Of a stretch of 64,000 nt of DNA, positions 23,065 through 35,567 are shown piece by piece; the first letter of the stretch is position 1, and each line of letters opens with the position of its first letter. Position numbers and translations under genes: made by a program. The notes under the pieces are model-generated. The model ran no database searches and was not told the origin of the DNA. It saw only the letters and a program-made list of their open reading frames with translations. The DNA lies in contig NW_021940919.1 of NCBI RefSeq assembly GCF_004337985.1, positions 558,001 to 622,000 of the forward strand. The letters run 5' to 3'. The stretch comes from Pyricularia pennisetigena (taxonomy: Eukaryota; Ascomycota; Sordariomycetes; Magnaporthales; Pyriculariaceae).

Positions 23065-24702
23065 ATTGGTTATGGGATTTGATGTTGAGTTGAAGCGTAT
23101 CAAACGTCTTGCTAATATTTGTTTGTGACGATGGGGGTGTTCTTCGTCTAGAAGTCAATTCTTTGAGGGGGTATAATTTGGAAACAGAAGAGCAAATGTA
23201 GAGGGAATAGCAGAATCGTCAAGTTAAACAGGTACAGACGGAATCAAATAAAAAGACGTCGGCAAAGGTGGGATGCTTGATTGGGAGCGATACGGTCTAG
23301 CTTTCCTGTCTGTCAATGGGAACCTGGGATGGGGAGTGGAGAGCAAGGGTGCGGCGGCGGGTGGCGGGGTAGTTTTTTTTTTCATTGCGTTTAGGCGACT
23401 GGCGTCACTGCTGCATCAATCAGCTGGGGTTCGCTACAATATACAGTGTGTTTGCTTTTTGCTGACTGAGCAAACCAGAATACTCTTTTCCCCCTCCGAT
23501 GTGTTTCCGACTTGTATCCAGCTTGCCCGGCTATTCCGTCCGGGTGGGACGGACCACACTACGGAGTCTTGTTGAGAAAAATGCCTCGTCATAGTTGGAG
23601 CGCATACCAAGTCCCGTCTATGCCTTTCCCTGCAAAGTCATGCCTCATTAATCGCGGCAGCTCTTGAATGGATCAAAGAAAAAATACAACTCTGCTTTAC
23701 ACGCTGCGGTTAATTGTTTGTATCTGAAATACAAACATCGAGATACTGCCAAGAGACAAGGTAATAATAATCTACCCGCCGTCCGAAACCAACACGCGTA
23801 TAGGAATTATCACCCAGACTCACTCGAGTATTGGACGAATGCATATGATACACCCTTGGCTATGCTTGCCCCTGCTTGGGGAGATCTTACTAAGTTACTC
23901 AACAGTTGGCCGTTAACACTACCCACGTGCCTTGGCCGATTGGTAATTGATTGGTTAATCCTGTTATCGAGTTTTTGTGTCTCTATCCGCGCCAGACACA
24001 GAACACAATCGTACTTCAGATCCAGCGCGGCCTCGACGCATAAAGTCGCCCTTTCGGATTCCTTTCATAAAAAGGTACGTACTCTGGAGCAGCTGACCGA
24101 CAGCCGCCCGGGGTGGACGGCGCATCTCCACGGCATGGTCGCGAATTAGAACCTGATGGAAAGCCAGTCTGGTGCGTAGACAATATAGCAGCTAGGTCCG
24201 ATAACCCTCCGACGTCATCTTCTGGACATCTGAACAGAAAGAACATTCTCTGCTGTCATTTCAGTGGAGCTGGTGTAGATCTTGGCAAGGGACCTACCCT
24301 GTGCGCCCATGTCTGGCATCGCAACGTGGAATACCGGTACAGTGTTCACGCTTTTGACTCAACAACTTTACTCGCATTTTTTTTTCTTTTTTTTTCTTTT
24401 CTTTGAGTTCGTGTATAAATTTTTGAGAGATTTAACGATTTCTTAGTTCTGTCATTATTTGGAATCAAAATTTGACGCCTGATACGCCTAACCATGGAAT
24501 CCTCCAGATGCAACATCTCTTTCAAATACCAGAGACAAAATGAGCCCAGAGACAAAAAGACACTAGAAGAGAGAGAGAGGAAAAAAAAAAAAAAAAGAAT
24601 GATAAAGCGACAAAAAAGAGAATGCAAATTGGTATATCGTGCGATTTGATGTAATGCAACTCAACCCTCCGCGCACAAAAGAAAACTGGTGTCGCAGCCC
24701 GC
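23065..24702. other. Spacer upstream of TAL1
   Basis: 1.6 kb holding the TAL1 promoter and the 3' region of the polyphosphatase gene. A 161-codon open frame at 23664-24149 has no recognisable domain. T-rich and A-rich runs lie near 24378-24400 and 24580-24597. Confidence 0.55.
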
Positions 24703-26481
24703 TCACCTTCGTCCCTTGTCTTGGGGACTGCGGCTACGGCTTCTCTTCTTTTCGGCGCTCTTCTGACACTCAACACTCACTGTTTCGTACATAACGCCCT
24801 TCTCGGACGCCTCGATAATCAACGCCGTCAGCTCTCGGCCGTACACACAGCCGCTGTCGAGTCCAAACGTGCTCCCAGGTTTAGCATCCTTTCCGGGCAA
24901 ACTAAGCCCACGCTTCGCGTCGTGACCATACACCACAGTCATGCGCTCCTTCTCGTCTTCCACTTTCTCGTTCTGGTACTTGGTCCAGACATCAGACCAC
25001 TGCTCTCCCTCACGGCCCTCAATTGGAAGCACGATCTCGTCGTGATAATCGGGTTGCTCCTTCCCGTTGCGGAGTCTGTTGGCCAGCTCAGCGTCCACCT
25101 GCTCGTCTGACGGGCCGGGCGCATCTTTGTTGCCCGTACGCTTTCTCTCAGCGTCACGAAGCTCGTTCTTAACGCGCTGGCGACGAGCTTCGCGACCCGG
25201 GTAGACAAATGTACGCATGTTCATGACGGCCCACGGGTCCTGCATCTTTAGCTCCACACCCGGTACCAAGCCGGCGTGGACGGCGACAAGGTTGGTAAAG
25301 GGCGATTCGCGGATTGTCCCGATGCGCAGGATCACGGGAAGATTCGAGAGCCAGTTGAGCTGCGACGGCGTCAGGGAGTAGACGGTGCTGCGGTCGCTCT
25401 GGTCGCCATGGGAGAAGGGGTTCTGCTCCAGCGTGTCAGTGGCCGGTTCGGGTAGGGCGAAGCTGAGGGGTGCGTCCTTGTCGACTTCTTCGTGCAATTC
25501 TGGCTCGGCAGAGACGCCAAAAGCACCGGGGCCATCGTCGCCGGTAGTGCCTGGGACGACCTTGTTCTTCATGGAACGGTGGGCAAGGATCACCCGGTCC
25601 TCATTGTTTCCGCGCACAGCACTTGCGCCCAGCTGCATCGCGAGGTCAATGACGCCGGCGCTGTCCGGACCTTTGTTGACCATGTCGCCCACTAATACGA
25701 GGTGATCACCTTGTGCGCGGTCGAAGTTGACCTTCTTGATCAGTGCCTCCAGCTCCGCCTTTTGGCCGTGGACATCTCCAACGATCACCAACCTCTTGGC
25801 GCGTGGGTGGCTACCACCATCGCTGCCCTGGCCGTCCTTCGGGATTTGCGGCACCAGATCCTCCGGCAATTCCGAAATGAACTTCGGCATGGCTTTGAAG
25901 GGCGGGCGCACCGCCGTGCCATACGACATTTCCGCGAGAGGCTTCTGCTTTACTTCCTCCTCAACCAAGGGTTTGCCAGCTGGTTCCTCTGCTGGCTTTT
26001 CCTCTGCGGGCTTATCACCGCCTTCTGGCTTTTCGGGTTCCTGAACGGGTGGGTTGCTGGCCGGCTCCTCTGCCGGCTTTGCGTCACTATTGCCTGATTT
26101 CTGATCATCCTGGGCCGGTGTCGGCGATACCGCTACTGGTGGCGCCGGTGCTCGTCCTGGTGCACTAGACATTTCTCCGGCGACTCCTGGTGGTAGAGGT
26201 CGTCCCATGGCAGTGCCATATGAGCGTGCGTATAGAATGTAGACTGTAAGCAGCGCCAGTACAGCGCCTATAAGAACAACGGGACGACGTCGACGTAGGC
26301 CTGCGCCTATTGCTGATTGGACGGCCATGCTATGCTGCCTGCAGAACCGGTGCGGGGTGTTGATGCGGCTGGTGGTGTGCTCTTGTGGCTTATATTCCGG
26401 TAGTTGTTGTTTGTCGTTGTCGATGTGATCACTGATTGTCATGTTAGAATCAGGCGACAGGGAAAATCTGCCCAAAGACAT
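24703..26481 (-). CDS. Ppn2-like membrane-anchored polyphosphatase
   Basis: Single exon, 592 aa. A calcineurin-like metallophosphoesterase with GDVHG (235-239), GDMVNKG (265-271), GNNED (291-295), VAVHAGLVPG and a late VVYGHDA motif. These are the metal-binding signatures of the PPP-like diadenosine/polyphosphatase branch. A single hydrophobic segment at about 67-84, preceded by RRRR, makes it a type II membrane protein with the catalytic domain outside the cytosol. The layout matches yeast Ppn2, a vacuolar endopolyphosphatase; that specific activity is an inference. Between anchor and enzyme (about 100-200) lies a Pro/Glu/Lys-rich linker with repeated KPAEEP units. The C-terminus ends in an RS-like basic tail (KKRSRSRSP). 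The start at 26481 is the first ATG; Met52 (26328), just before the anchor, is a credible alternative. Confidence 0.85.
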   Translation of the reverse strand: MSLGRFSLSPDSNMTISDHIDNDKQQLPEYKPQEHTTSRINTPHRFCRQHSMAVQSAIGAGLRRRRPVVLIGAVLALLTVYILYARSYGTAMGRPLPPGVAGEMSSAPGRAPAPPVAVSPTPAQDDQKSGNSDAKPAEEPASNPPVQEPEKPEGGDKPAEEKPAEEPAGKPLVEEEVKQKPLAEMSYGTAVRPPFKAMPKFISELPEDLVPQIPKDGQGSDGGSHPRAKRLVIVGDVHGQKAELEALIKKVNFDRAQGDHLVLVGDMVNKGPDSAGVIDLAMQLGASAVRGNNEDRVILAHRSMKNKVVPGTTGDDGPGAFGVSAEPELHEEVDKDAPLSFALPEPATDTLEQNPFSHGDQSDRSTVYSLTPSQLNWLSNLPVILRIGTIRESPFTNLVAVHAGLVPGVELKMQDPWAVMNMRTFVYPGREARRQRVKNELRDAERKRTGNKDAPGPSDEQVDAELANRLRNGKEQPDYHDEIVLPIEGREGEQWSDVWTKYQNEKVEDEKERMTVVYGHDAKRGLSLPGKDAKPGSTFGLDSGCVYGRELTALIIEASEKGVMYETVSVECQKSAEKKRSRSRSPQDKGRR

Positions 26482-28332
26482 GTGTAGTACAAGTGTACGA
26501 GGAAAGTATAAGGAGGGTCATGTTTCGAGGTGAAATGGTTCGGTGTATCAAATGTCGTTTGTACGGTGAGAGCAAGAGCAAAAAAGTAATACGAAGTGTT
26601 CGAGGTTACTTACCGGTACAATTAACTGGGTTTGCTTCTTCTCTGCGTATGCGCCGCTAGCCTACGTCACTGGGTTGGGCTGGAGAGTTTTTGCAGTGAG
26701 CTCGTGCTCGGTGCAAGATCCCTCAGTGTTACTCCAGTCTGTGCCTGTGTCCAGATAGGCGACTGCTTTACCCACGGTAGTATGGTGCACAGTTTCCAAA
26801 GTTTGATCAACGGGGGAAAAAAAGTGAGAGATGAGAAACAGAAAAACAGACAAACAAAGACAATCAACGACTCAAAAGGCAAGCAAAGGACAAGAAATTG
26901 CCCATGTAAAAAGGGTGTGGGTAAAAACCCGACGCGTATGTCGGCATGCAAGGCATATTAAGGGCAGGAGCATAAAAAAAAAAAGAGGGCGCAATGAATG
27001 GCTAGCAGCGCAGGCAAGTCAAAGGCGATGACGCGTTTAGATTCTTGGAAATTTTGGCATCTGGATACCATGGAGATCTTGGCTCTCCAGCAGGCCAGCA
27101 TGTATGCGGTATGTGGGAATCGGGTACTTGGTCGTGTGCGTTTTTTTTTGTGACTTGCTCGGGACTATCCACCAGCGCTCTACGAATGGAATTAAACTAT
27201 CTCCACGTCCATCTCAAAATGCAACTCAAGTCCACCTGGCTGCCCAACACTCCAACAGTAGACTATACTGATTTTCTTGCCATCAGCAATAAGCTTAACA
27301 AACTTGACAGGTTATCCACATGTTCCATCAATTCCCAAACGAAGGAGAAGCAAATGTCAACTATACCCACATGCAGCCTCAACCGCAGCTGAAGAAGGTC
27401 TCGGGTATGACGGCCACTGGGTCGACTGATACATTGCTATGCAGCCGCAGCCAAGATACCAAGATGCCGAAGCACAGCGTTTAAGCCGTGCCGACTTATC
27501 CACCCGCCACCAATCAGAGGGCGTTTGATGTTGCCCAGCTCGCCATGGCGGGTCGGCCGGTACCAAAACTCGCTACCCGATTAAGGGAAATCACAATTAG
27601 AAATCTCGTGGAAGACTTGGGGGCCACAAAAGGAGTCCCGATGTCACGCATAAAAGGGGAAGATATTAAGTGAGGGATTGAGCATCCTTGTCTCGCCCTC
27701 CAAACTCAACGCAATCTCATTATTGATATTTGTCTTGCCTCCCTCGACTCGTCAGCAGTGCAGTACTGCTGGGAGTTGCTGGCGGATTTTTGAAGAACGC
27801 GTTTGCCGTAAAAATTTTAGTCACTTCCCATCAGTCATAAAGTACGGTATACATGCACTGAGGCTTGAGCTAGGGGGTAATCTGGTTGCACGGAACTCTT
27901 ACAATGTCAGAGAGCAGGATCAGGCAATTGTCGATATTTCTTTCAACTCAACATCTGGTCAGGGGAGTCCACCTCCAGTAATGATCGTGCTGCACATTCA
28001 GTGGAAGCCTATGACCTCCGCTGAACCGCCAGATCATGCCAGCGCGTCTCGAGCGTATCTGGCCAATATGCCTGACCATTTAGCGCTCTGCTGCACTTCG
28101 TATAGATTTACATCAGCAGCTGATCCCAAGCCAGACGTATGTCTCAAGACATGTCGTGGTCGAGAAAGCGGGATAACCCATGTAGAAGGAATGCCTTTGA
28201 CGGCATTATCTGTTGTATTAGCACATGTATATCGTCCCTGGTCGTACACTGGGCTGGTGGTTCTCATGGTCCAGAGCTAAAGTAGTTCCCCTCCAGGGAA
28301 TCCACAAGCTAGGCTTTACGCTGCCTCGATTA
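26482..28332. other. Spacer between polyphosphatase and COA5
   Basis: 1.85 kb with the promoter of the polyphosphatase gene and the COA5 3' region. A 200-codon open frame at 27678-28280 begins without an ATG and shows no domain I recognise. Confidence 0.55.
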
Positions 28333-28833
28333 TCACTTCTTTTGGAACCCCTCCAGCTTCTGTTTCTGCTCCTCCCTGTACTTGCGGTTCTCGGCCTCCC
28401 TCCAGTCCTCGGGCTCCTTCTCGTTGCCATCGGTCCTCTTGACGCCGCTCGCAAACGCGCTGCGTCCTGCGTAAAGCTGGTATCCCTTCCCCTCTTCCTC
28501 CGTGTCCTCAAGCTGCTTAAAGGTGACGGGCATGTTGCCCCGGAACCTCAGGCGCATGTCGATCATGCCGCGGCGGCAGTCGCCGAAACCCTTCTTGAGC
28601 TGCTGACACTTTGTGGGGAGCGTCTCGGCCAGAGGTGATCGTAGGCATTCGGCGGCCGTGTGACGCTGGACCATGACGCATTCGGATTCCTGGAGGCATT
28701 GCGCCAAGGCAGCTCCTGTGGTGCGTGGACGAGAGGGTGATTGTTAGTTTTGTAGTGTCTTTTTGTTTGGCGCTGTCAGTTTAAACGTTGCGGTTAGGAC
28801 AAACGTACGTATTTCTTTACATGAGCTGGGCAT
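28333..28833 (-). CDS. COA5: Cytochrome c oxidase assembly factor Pet191/Coa5
   Basis: Exons 28833-28809 and 28715-28333 (minus strand), one 93-bp intron with GTACGT donor; 135 aa. The first coding exon is 25 bases. The spliced N-terminus, MPSSCKEIRAALAQCLQ, followed by ECVMVQRH, CLRSPLAETLPTKC and GFGDCRRGMIDMR, is the diagnostic Pet191 pattern of Cys pairs with about nine-residue spacing. Family members are twin-CX9C-like proteins of the mitochondrial intermembrane space, needed for complex IV assembly. The C-terminal half (about 75-135, EEEGKGYQLYAG to KKLEGFQKK-type charged sequence) extends beyond the minimal domain and is common in filamentous fungi. Without the intron the frame would lack the N-terminal Cys, so the split gene model is well supported. 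It is divergent from the lipase gene. Confidence 0.95.
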
Positions 28834-29746
28834 TTTGATCTTGGTAGCTGATAAAGCTAGGTGCGACAGGACCACCGGTACAAAGCCGAAACTTTTGGCA
28901 TGACATCCATCTCATCGCCGCGACAGCGCTTCACCGTGGCATTAGCAGCATGCGGATCTCGCACTATTTCGCAGCCTTCCGATTGGTGGCAGATCAAAAA
29001 GCGGATCGCTGGAGAACTGTCTCAAATCGCGACCTCACGTGACTGTTGCAGATCCAGGTTCGGATGATTTTCTTTTCCATCAGATCAAATCCATCGGATT
29101 TTCACAAGAGATTGTTTGCCACGTCAGGCTTAACCTTTGTTATTCAAAAATACCTCCTTTCACTACTTGGCGGCCCAAGGTGTCTGCACGTCCTGAAGGA
29201 ATTGTTCACCGTACATTCGGCATTGTTGTCGGTCTGTCAGTGCGCCTCCAGTCGCTGCTGCTCAACGCAGTACAGCGGCAATGGCAAGGATGTCTCAACC
29301 TTTTGAACAGGCGCTATGACGTATATGTCCGAGCCCCACCAACTATCGATATTACCCCTTTGTTGAATTACAGGAGCTAGCTACCTTTCACCCATGCCAC
29401 ATGGGAAATGGGATCCCTAGACGCATGTGATAGCGCCCACCTCAGTCTCGTCTACAGGACTGAGCACGATTTCTAGCCTGTAATTAATTTAATGCGAAAA
29501 AATAAAATAAAACAGAACTGCCTCTCTACTACAGAATTTATTTACCTTTAGCTAGCTTCCCAGGAGCGACCTTGTCGAGCTGCAAAACAAAAGCAAAAGA
29601 AGCATCAAGCCGCCGCAATCCCTAGCCTCTTGGCAGGCATAGCGATATCTCTATTGTAACCTATTTGTCGCCCTTGCTACGAGCACCCTGCAAACCGCGC
29701 GCAAACGACCGCCAACGGGGTTTGGCGCCAAACAACCGCGATAATA
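28834..29746. other. Divergent promoter, COA5/lipase
   Basis: 0.9 kb between two start codons; promoter and UTR sequence only. Nothing gene-like seen. Confidence 0.6.
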
Positions 29747-31911
29747 ATGCCGTTGCCTTTCTTGGGCCGACTGAACATGTAGGCGCCGCGACGTCCCTCT
29801 CTGCAGTTTGCTCGGCTCAGTGAGCTTACTGACTTTGTGACTTGTTTGTTTCAGTCCCGAATATGTCGCCCTCCTTGGTTCATTCTTCTTCGTCGGTCTT
29901 GAGGCTTTGATTCGCGTAATCACACTAGCGCTGCGTACGCCAACGCCCCGTGTCCCCTAGTGCTAAAGAACTTGAAAACGATCGATGCAGTCAGGAGCGG
30001 GATTCTAATCATAGTCCGCGAATACAGCCTCGACATTGATATCCCTGCTATATGGCGTCTCGAGACGAATCTTTAACCGATATTCAACTCCTAAGCAAAA
30101 GATAGCTGTGGAAAAGCAGAAACGTCCGTACTTGCCTATTTCCCCCTTAAACGGCGTCCGCATCGTCCTGGCTGACACTTGTCCCGATTTGCTTCAAAAG
30201 CCATTTCTACCTCGATTCGAGATGCATCCGATTTTGTCGAACTTTGCGCCCTGAACGGCTACCAGGCTGAAGAACATGTCGTTCAAACCAAAGATGGGTA
30301 TCTGCTGGGCTTGCATCGCCTCGCATGGAGGAAAGGGGAGGAAGACCAAAGGGTCAACAGCGGTCCAAACAGCATCCAGAAGCGTGTGGTGTATCTGCAC
30401 CATGGCCTCCTTATGAACAGTGAGGTCTGGGTCTGCCAGACGGACACAAGCCGGTCGCTCGCGTTCGTACTCGTGGATCAAGGCTTCGATGTTTGGGTGG
30501 GTTTTGTTTACTCTTGGGCGTGATCGCCCTCACCTTTTTCCAGCTTAAGAATCTAACCAGAGATGTATGGCAGCTTGGAAACAATCGCGGCAACAAGTAC
30601 TCGAAAAAGAGTATCAACCATTCACCTACTTCCACGGCCTTCTGGAATTTTTCCATTGACGAGTTTGCTTTTCACGACATTCCGGACAGCATCGCATACA
30701 TCCTGGAGACTACAGACGAAAAGTCGCTGTCGTACATTGGCTTCTCGCAGGGAACAGCACAGGCCTTTGCCAGTTTGGCCGTGAACCCAAGACTCAACCA
30801 GCAAGTCAACGTCTTTATTGCCCTCGCGCCAGCCATGTCACCGGCAGGACTTTCGAACAGAGTAGTGGATGCTCTGATCAAATCGTCGCCTTCGGTTCTA
30901 TTTCTACTCTTTGGTCGCCGGGCGATCCTCAGCTCTGCGACCATGTGGGAGACCATATTGTATCCTCCGATCTTTATCAAGGTCATAGATGTTGCTGTGT
31001 CTTTCCTGTTTGGTTGGAAAACCAAAAACATCTCAACTAGTCAGAAGCTGGCTGCTTATCCCCACTTGTACTCGTTCACCAGCACAAAATCGGTGGTACA
31101 TTGGTTCCAGATTATCCGTACCAAGAGCTTTCAGATGTACGATGACGACGTCCAGCAACCACTGTCGCTGAGCACAAGCTCCAAATTCACGAAGGTGGCT
31201 AAGTATCCTACGCGGAACATCAAGACACCCATAGTCCTAATCTATGGCGGCTCCGATTCGCTGGTGGATATTAAAGTCATGCTTCGCCAGCTGCCGCCTC
31301 AGACCGTCGCCACCGAGATCCCTCGCTACGAACATATTGACTTTTTATGGGCGCGCGACGTAGACGCACAAGTATTCCGCCACGTCTTTGATGCGCTGGA
31401 CTCATTTACTGGTGCGGAGCATACCAAAGAGGAGTACAATCGGTATAGGACTGCTCGCTCTTCCAGCATCAGTGCCAGCGTGAACTTTAGGCGACACGCC
31501 CATCATGATAGTGGGGACAGTCAGGCAGATGTCGCAGATACGACCACCGCGACCACCACCGAGGCCGAAAGTGATTCGGGCGACAGGACTCTCGTCAACG
31601 GTCGTGGCGGATCGAGGTCTAGACTCCGACACCAGGCCACGGAGGGCTTGCGTAGCCCTTCAAGGGGCTCTGAGGTCTCGGTAGGCCCGGCCACTGGTGG
31701 TGTAACTACAAATGGTACAGTAGCCTCCGATGGTGAAAGCTCGTCGGGTTCGCCCGCCAGACGAAGGGCAGGCATTCAACGCTATTCTAGCGGCGTGAGC
31801 GTCGACTCTCTACGTCAAGGCCGTGGAATCAGGGTGGGTGCCAGTCGGGCCGTAGGCGGTGTCACTGCTGCAATCGCCGGCGGCAACTCTCCCAGCAGCG
31901 GGACGGATTAG
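29747..31911 (+). CDS. Membrane-anchored lipase, steryl ester hydrolase type
   Basis: Exons 29747-29778, 29855-29934, 30028-30123, 30201-30496 and 30574-31911; introns 76, 93, 77 and 77 bp; 613 aa. The rebuilt N-terminus (MPLPFLGRLN, then a hydrophobic anchor at about 13-37) leads into SRRIFNRYSTP and an abhydrolase lipase domain. It shows the oxyanion motif LHHGLL, DVWLGNNRGN across the fourth splice, the nucleophile elbow GFSQG (Ser226), Asp396 in GGSDSLVD and His422 in YEHIDFLW. This is the acid-lipase/Tgl1-Yeh1-Yeh2 family, which cleaves steryl esters on lipid droplets or plasma membrane. The last 150 residues are a Ser/Gly/Arg-rich tail. For intron 4 I chose the AG at 30573 over 30543 because a CTAAC branch site lies between them and the result restores the conserved VWLGNN. 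The donors (GTAGGC, GTACGC, GTCCGT, GTGGGT) are all weak, so the 5' exons carry some risk. Confidence 0.85.
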
Positions 31912-32990
31912 GATAAACCGCCCTTGGCTATGACAGTGTTGGCTTCCCGGAGGCCTGGTTCGCCGGCCGCCGTGACAAATGTTTGGAGGCAGTCAAGTCC
32001 GCTTGCGAGGAGCTGAAAGAAAGATCCGTCGGTCTGTTTGCCTCTATAAAATATGCAACAGTCTTGCATTTATAGAGAGAAAGCTTGTAAATCATTCCCT
32101 TATGGCTCACTGAAGTCTCGTTGAAAATTTGGGGTTGTCGTGTACATGTCTACATGTACAGCGAATTCGGCGTTGTGGTTGGCTTTTACCTATTGCGCGA
32201 AGAGGAGATTGCTCTTCCTTCGTTAAGACAAGAACCTGACGTATACATAGATATAAGTATCTTGATATTATATATCTACAACATTGACTAGGCTCTGCAA
32301 CATCTCACTTCAGGTCTGCTTCAGGCTGTACGATCAAGGGAGTGAATAGCCAGCTTGGTCAAACTTGGGGGATTCCTAGGTATACGCATCATGACAGGTT
32401 CAAATCGACAAATTGGTGATATGTAATTTTGAGAGCTTCGAAGTCCTTCCTTTTCCGTCTTTCGCCCCTGACAAGGCCGGGCAACATGAGAGGGTTGTAT
32501 TAGTCCCATTCCTGAGTTCAACTCTAGCATATGTTACCTTGTATGAGGAGTGAGGAAAGAGGAACAACCTGTATAGCAGTTGTGAAAACGAATCGCGTTG
32601 AGATGTACGACACAAGTCGCATACCGTACGATGATCTGGATACTCGTTTGCGCTGTCAAACTGATGGACAATGACGTCCGACAGATGCGCAAACTTGTGA
32701 CAAAGTCTACATCATTGAACAAGTGACCCACAGTAAATTATGGCAATTAAGGGTCAGAACGATACCTAGAAGCCAGTAGCTTTGATGTGACAGTTTTAGA
32801 TGGCGAGCTTTGTTGAAGAAAAAAAGGGGAAAATTCATACAGTGTGTGTCACAGTTGGCAAGCTATGTCGCCAACTTTTCACTAAAAGAACCCCGCCATA
32901 GCAGCGTTACAATAAACGGCATTGTTACAATAAACGGCAATACCTGCAGCTACTCGAGGAAATTTAAAAGAAAAAGAAAATAAAATCACA
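31912..32990. other. Spacer between lipase and ELP6
   Basis: 1.1 kb; the lipase 3' region and ELP6 promoter. It contains an 18-bp direct tandem repeat at 32906-32941, listed separately. No gene seen. Confidence 0.6.
32906..32941. repeat. 18-bp tandem repeat, two copies
   Basis: GTTACAATAAACGGCATT at 32906-32923 is followed directly by GTTACAATAAACGGCAAT at 32924-32941, one mismatch, ending 49 bases before the ELP6 start codon. Confidence 0.85.
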
Positions 32991-34229
32991 ATGACAACAA
33001 AAACCCCTCCTCTAATCGAGCCATATCTCGGACTTCCGGCAGAAGCATCTCTCATAGTGCTGTCCGGCATACTAGGTGCAAGTACGAACTGGCTCGTGCT
33101 GCGACACTTGGCCAGCTACCTGAGTGGTGGTGCCAGCAGCTTCAGAAACGATGTCGAGCTAGACGGGAGCGCAGGCTCGGCGGGTGATGTTGACGGTGGG
33201 ACGCCACCTGCGGTGCTGCTCGTGAGCTTCTTGCGCGATTATGGTTTTTGGAAGGATAGTGCCGGGCGGTTGGTGAGTGGATGGGTTTTCTCTTTTTTTC
33301 TTTTCTTTTTTTTGTCTGTCACGAATATAATCTTGAATTTCGTAGACTTTAGACGTTTATTGAACTAATTCAGAGCACCCCAAAAAAAAAAAAAGACAGG
33401 GGGAAACAAGAATGAAGCCCCAAATTGCAAGAAGGGAGCCTCGAATGTCCACTGTACGCTGACACTAATGCCTACTACCAGGGCATAGACCTTACAGCCC
33501 TCGGCCGCAAAGGCCGCTTCGGCTTTGTAGATGGCCTGACCGGGTTATTCACGTCAACGCCCTCGGGGGCCATGAAGACACCACCGTCAGGGCCTTCACC
33601 CAACTGGCCCCATCTGTCGTGGGATAAGCGGACAGGAGGAGTCAATGGCATCCAGGCTGCGATACGCGCCTCCATCGACTCCCTCCGCGGCGCCACTCCG
33701 CAGAAGGTGATGCTCATAATCGACCAACCGGACCTCCTCCTGGCGGCGACCGGAGCGACCGTGTTGGGACTGCACGATATGATCTTGGAGCTGCGTGAGG
33801 TTAGTCTACGGTATCTCATATGCCATGATCTCTCTCTCTTTTTCTTTTTTTTTTTCCCCTCCCCTTTCCAAGCTTTTCATCACCAGAAAAGGATCCATTC
33901 GAGCAACTGCTAACCACCTATAAACATAGCACGTCCACGCAACTATCATCACATTGTCCGCGGACGAGCCTCTCGTCGGCCACCAGCAGCAGACCACCCT
34001 GGAGAGGGAGCATGCGTCCCTGGTCCTGTCGCTGGCCCACGAGGCCGACGTCCTGCTCGCCCTGCGCCTGCTGGACACGGGCACTGCCAACGACGTGAGC
34101 GGTGTGTTGAGGATCACGCGCGGTGGTGGATCTGGTGGCGGCCATGAGAGAACACCGCTCGAGGAGCACGAGTACCTGTATCACGTTGGTGGCGATGGCG
34201 GTGTCAAAGTCTTTGAGCGCGGCCAGTAG
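32991..34229 (+). CDS. ELP6: Elongator complex subunit Elp6
   Basis: Exons 32991-33272, 33482-33799 and 33930-34229; introns of 209 and 130 bp, all phase 0; 299 aa. Elp6 has a RecA-like fold without a working ATPase site and forms the Elp4-Elp5-Elp6 hexamer of Elongator, which modifies wobble uridines of tRNA. Recognisable blocks are PYLGLPAEASLIVLSG near the N-terminus, LLVSFLRDYGFWKD, RKGRFGFVDGLTGLF after the first splice, VMLIIDQPDLLLAATG (a Walker-B-like strand) and the C-terminal LSLAHEADVLLALRLLDTG. There is no Walker A lysine motif, as expected for Elp6. Both introns are rich in T or A runs. It is convergent with RPL37. Confidence 0.88.
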
Positions 34230-34846
34230 TTGCTGTATAACGCCCTTGAGGACTGTGGCTTGTAATGCTTCATACTGTTCTGCTTTGACGTGGAAGCCGA
34301 ACGGCTCTACTCAATGGTGTAAAGCGCATCGGCATCGGCACTAGCACGGGACATGTCAGCGCGTGGGTCCTGATGATCCAGACGCGCTTGCGCGAGCTGG
34401 AAGTCCAGGAGGAATGGCTGTTCTATCCAGTCAAATTTGCACTCAAGTTCACGTAGGGTGACCACGAGTCAACACAAGATCATCAGAGGAGTTCCTGTCG
34501 TTTCACTTTTTTTATCTGGACGGGAAGACGATAGAGCCCGAAATGCTTTCAATAACGCCGTGACCGATCCTGTCTCGACCACCACAAACAAATGCGATAT
34601 GTCATAAAAGTCCGTTGCCCTCACGGCTATTCTTTTGTCCGTGGGGCGGAATACCAGACGACCCAAAAATTCACTCCCCCTTTGTCCGTTCCGTGTTGTT
34701 GGTCATCGTGACGCGCCGTTTTGTGCGGTTGAGAGTCGAGAGAAAAATAGATCTTTTTTGCAAAGGCTTTTTTCCCCTCAAAAACTAAAACACAACTCCA
34801 TTGCCATCCCTTCCCTCAAAACATTGCCCGAGAAGAAAGAAACCGT
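34230..34846. other. Convergent 3' spacer, ELP6/RPL37
   Basis: 0.6 kb between convergent stop codons; no gene seen. Confidence 0.6.

Positions 34847-35567
<721 letters not shown>

Noticed and set aside
27678..28280. 200-codon open frame on the plus strand
   Set aside because: Starts with TTG, has no recognisable domain and no splice-compatible upstream exon that I could find; likely chance.
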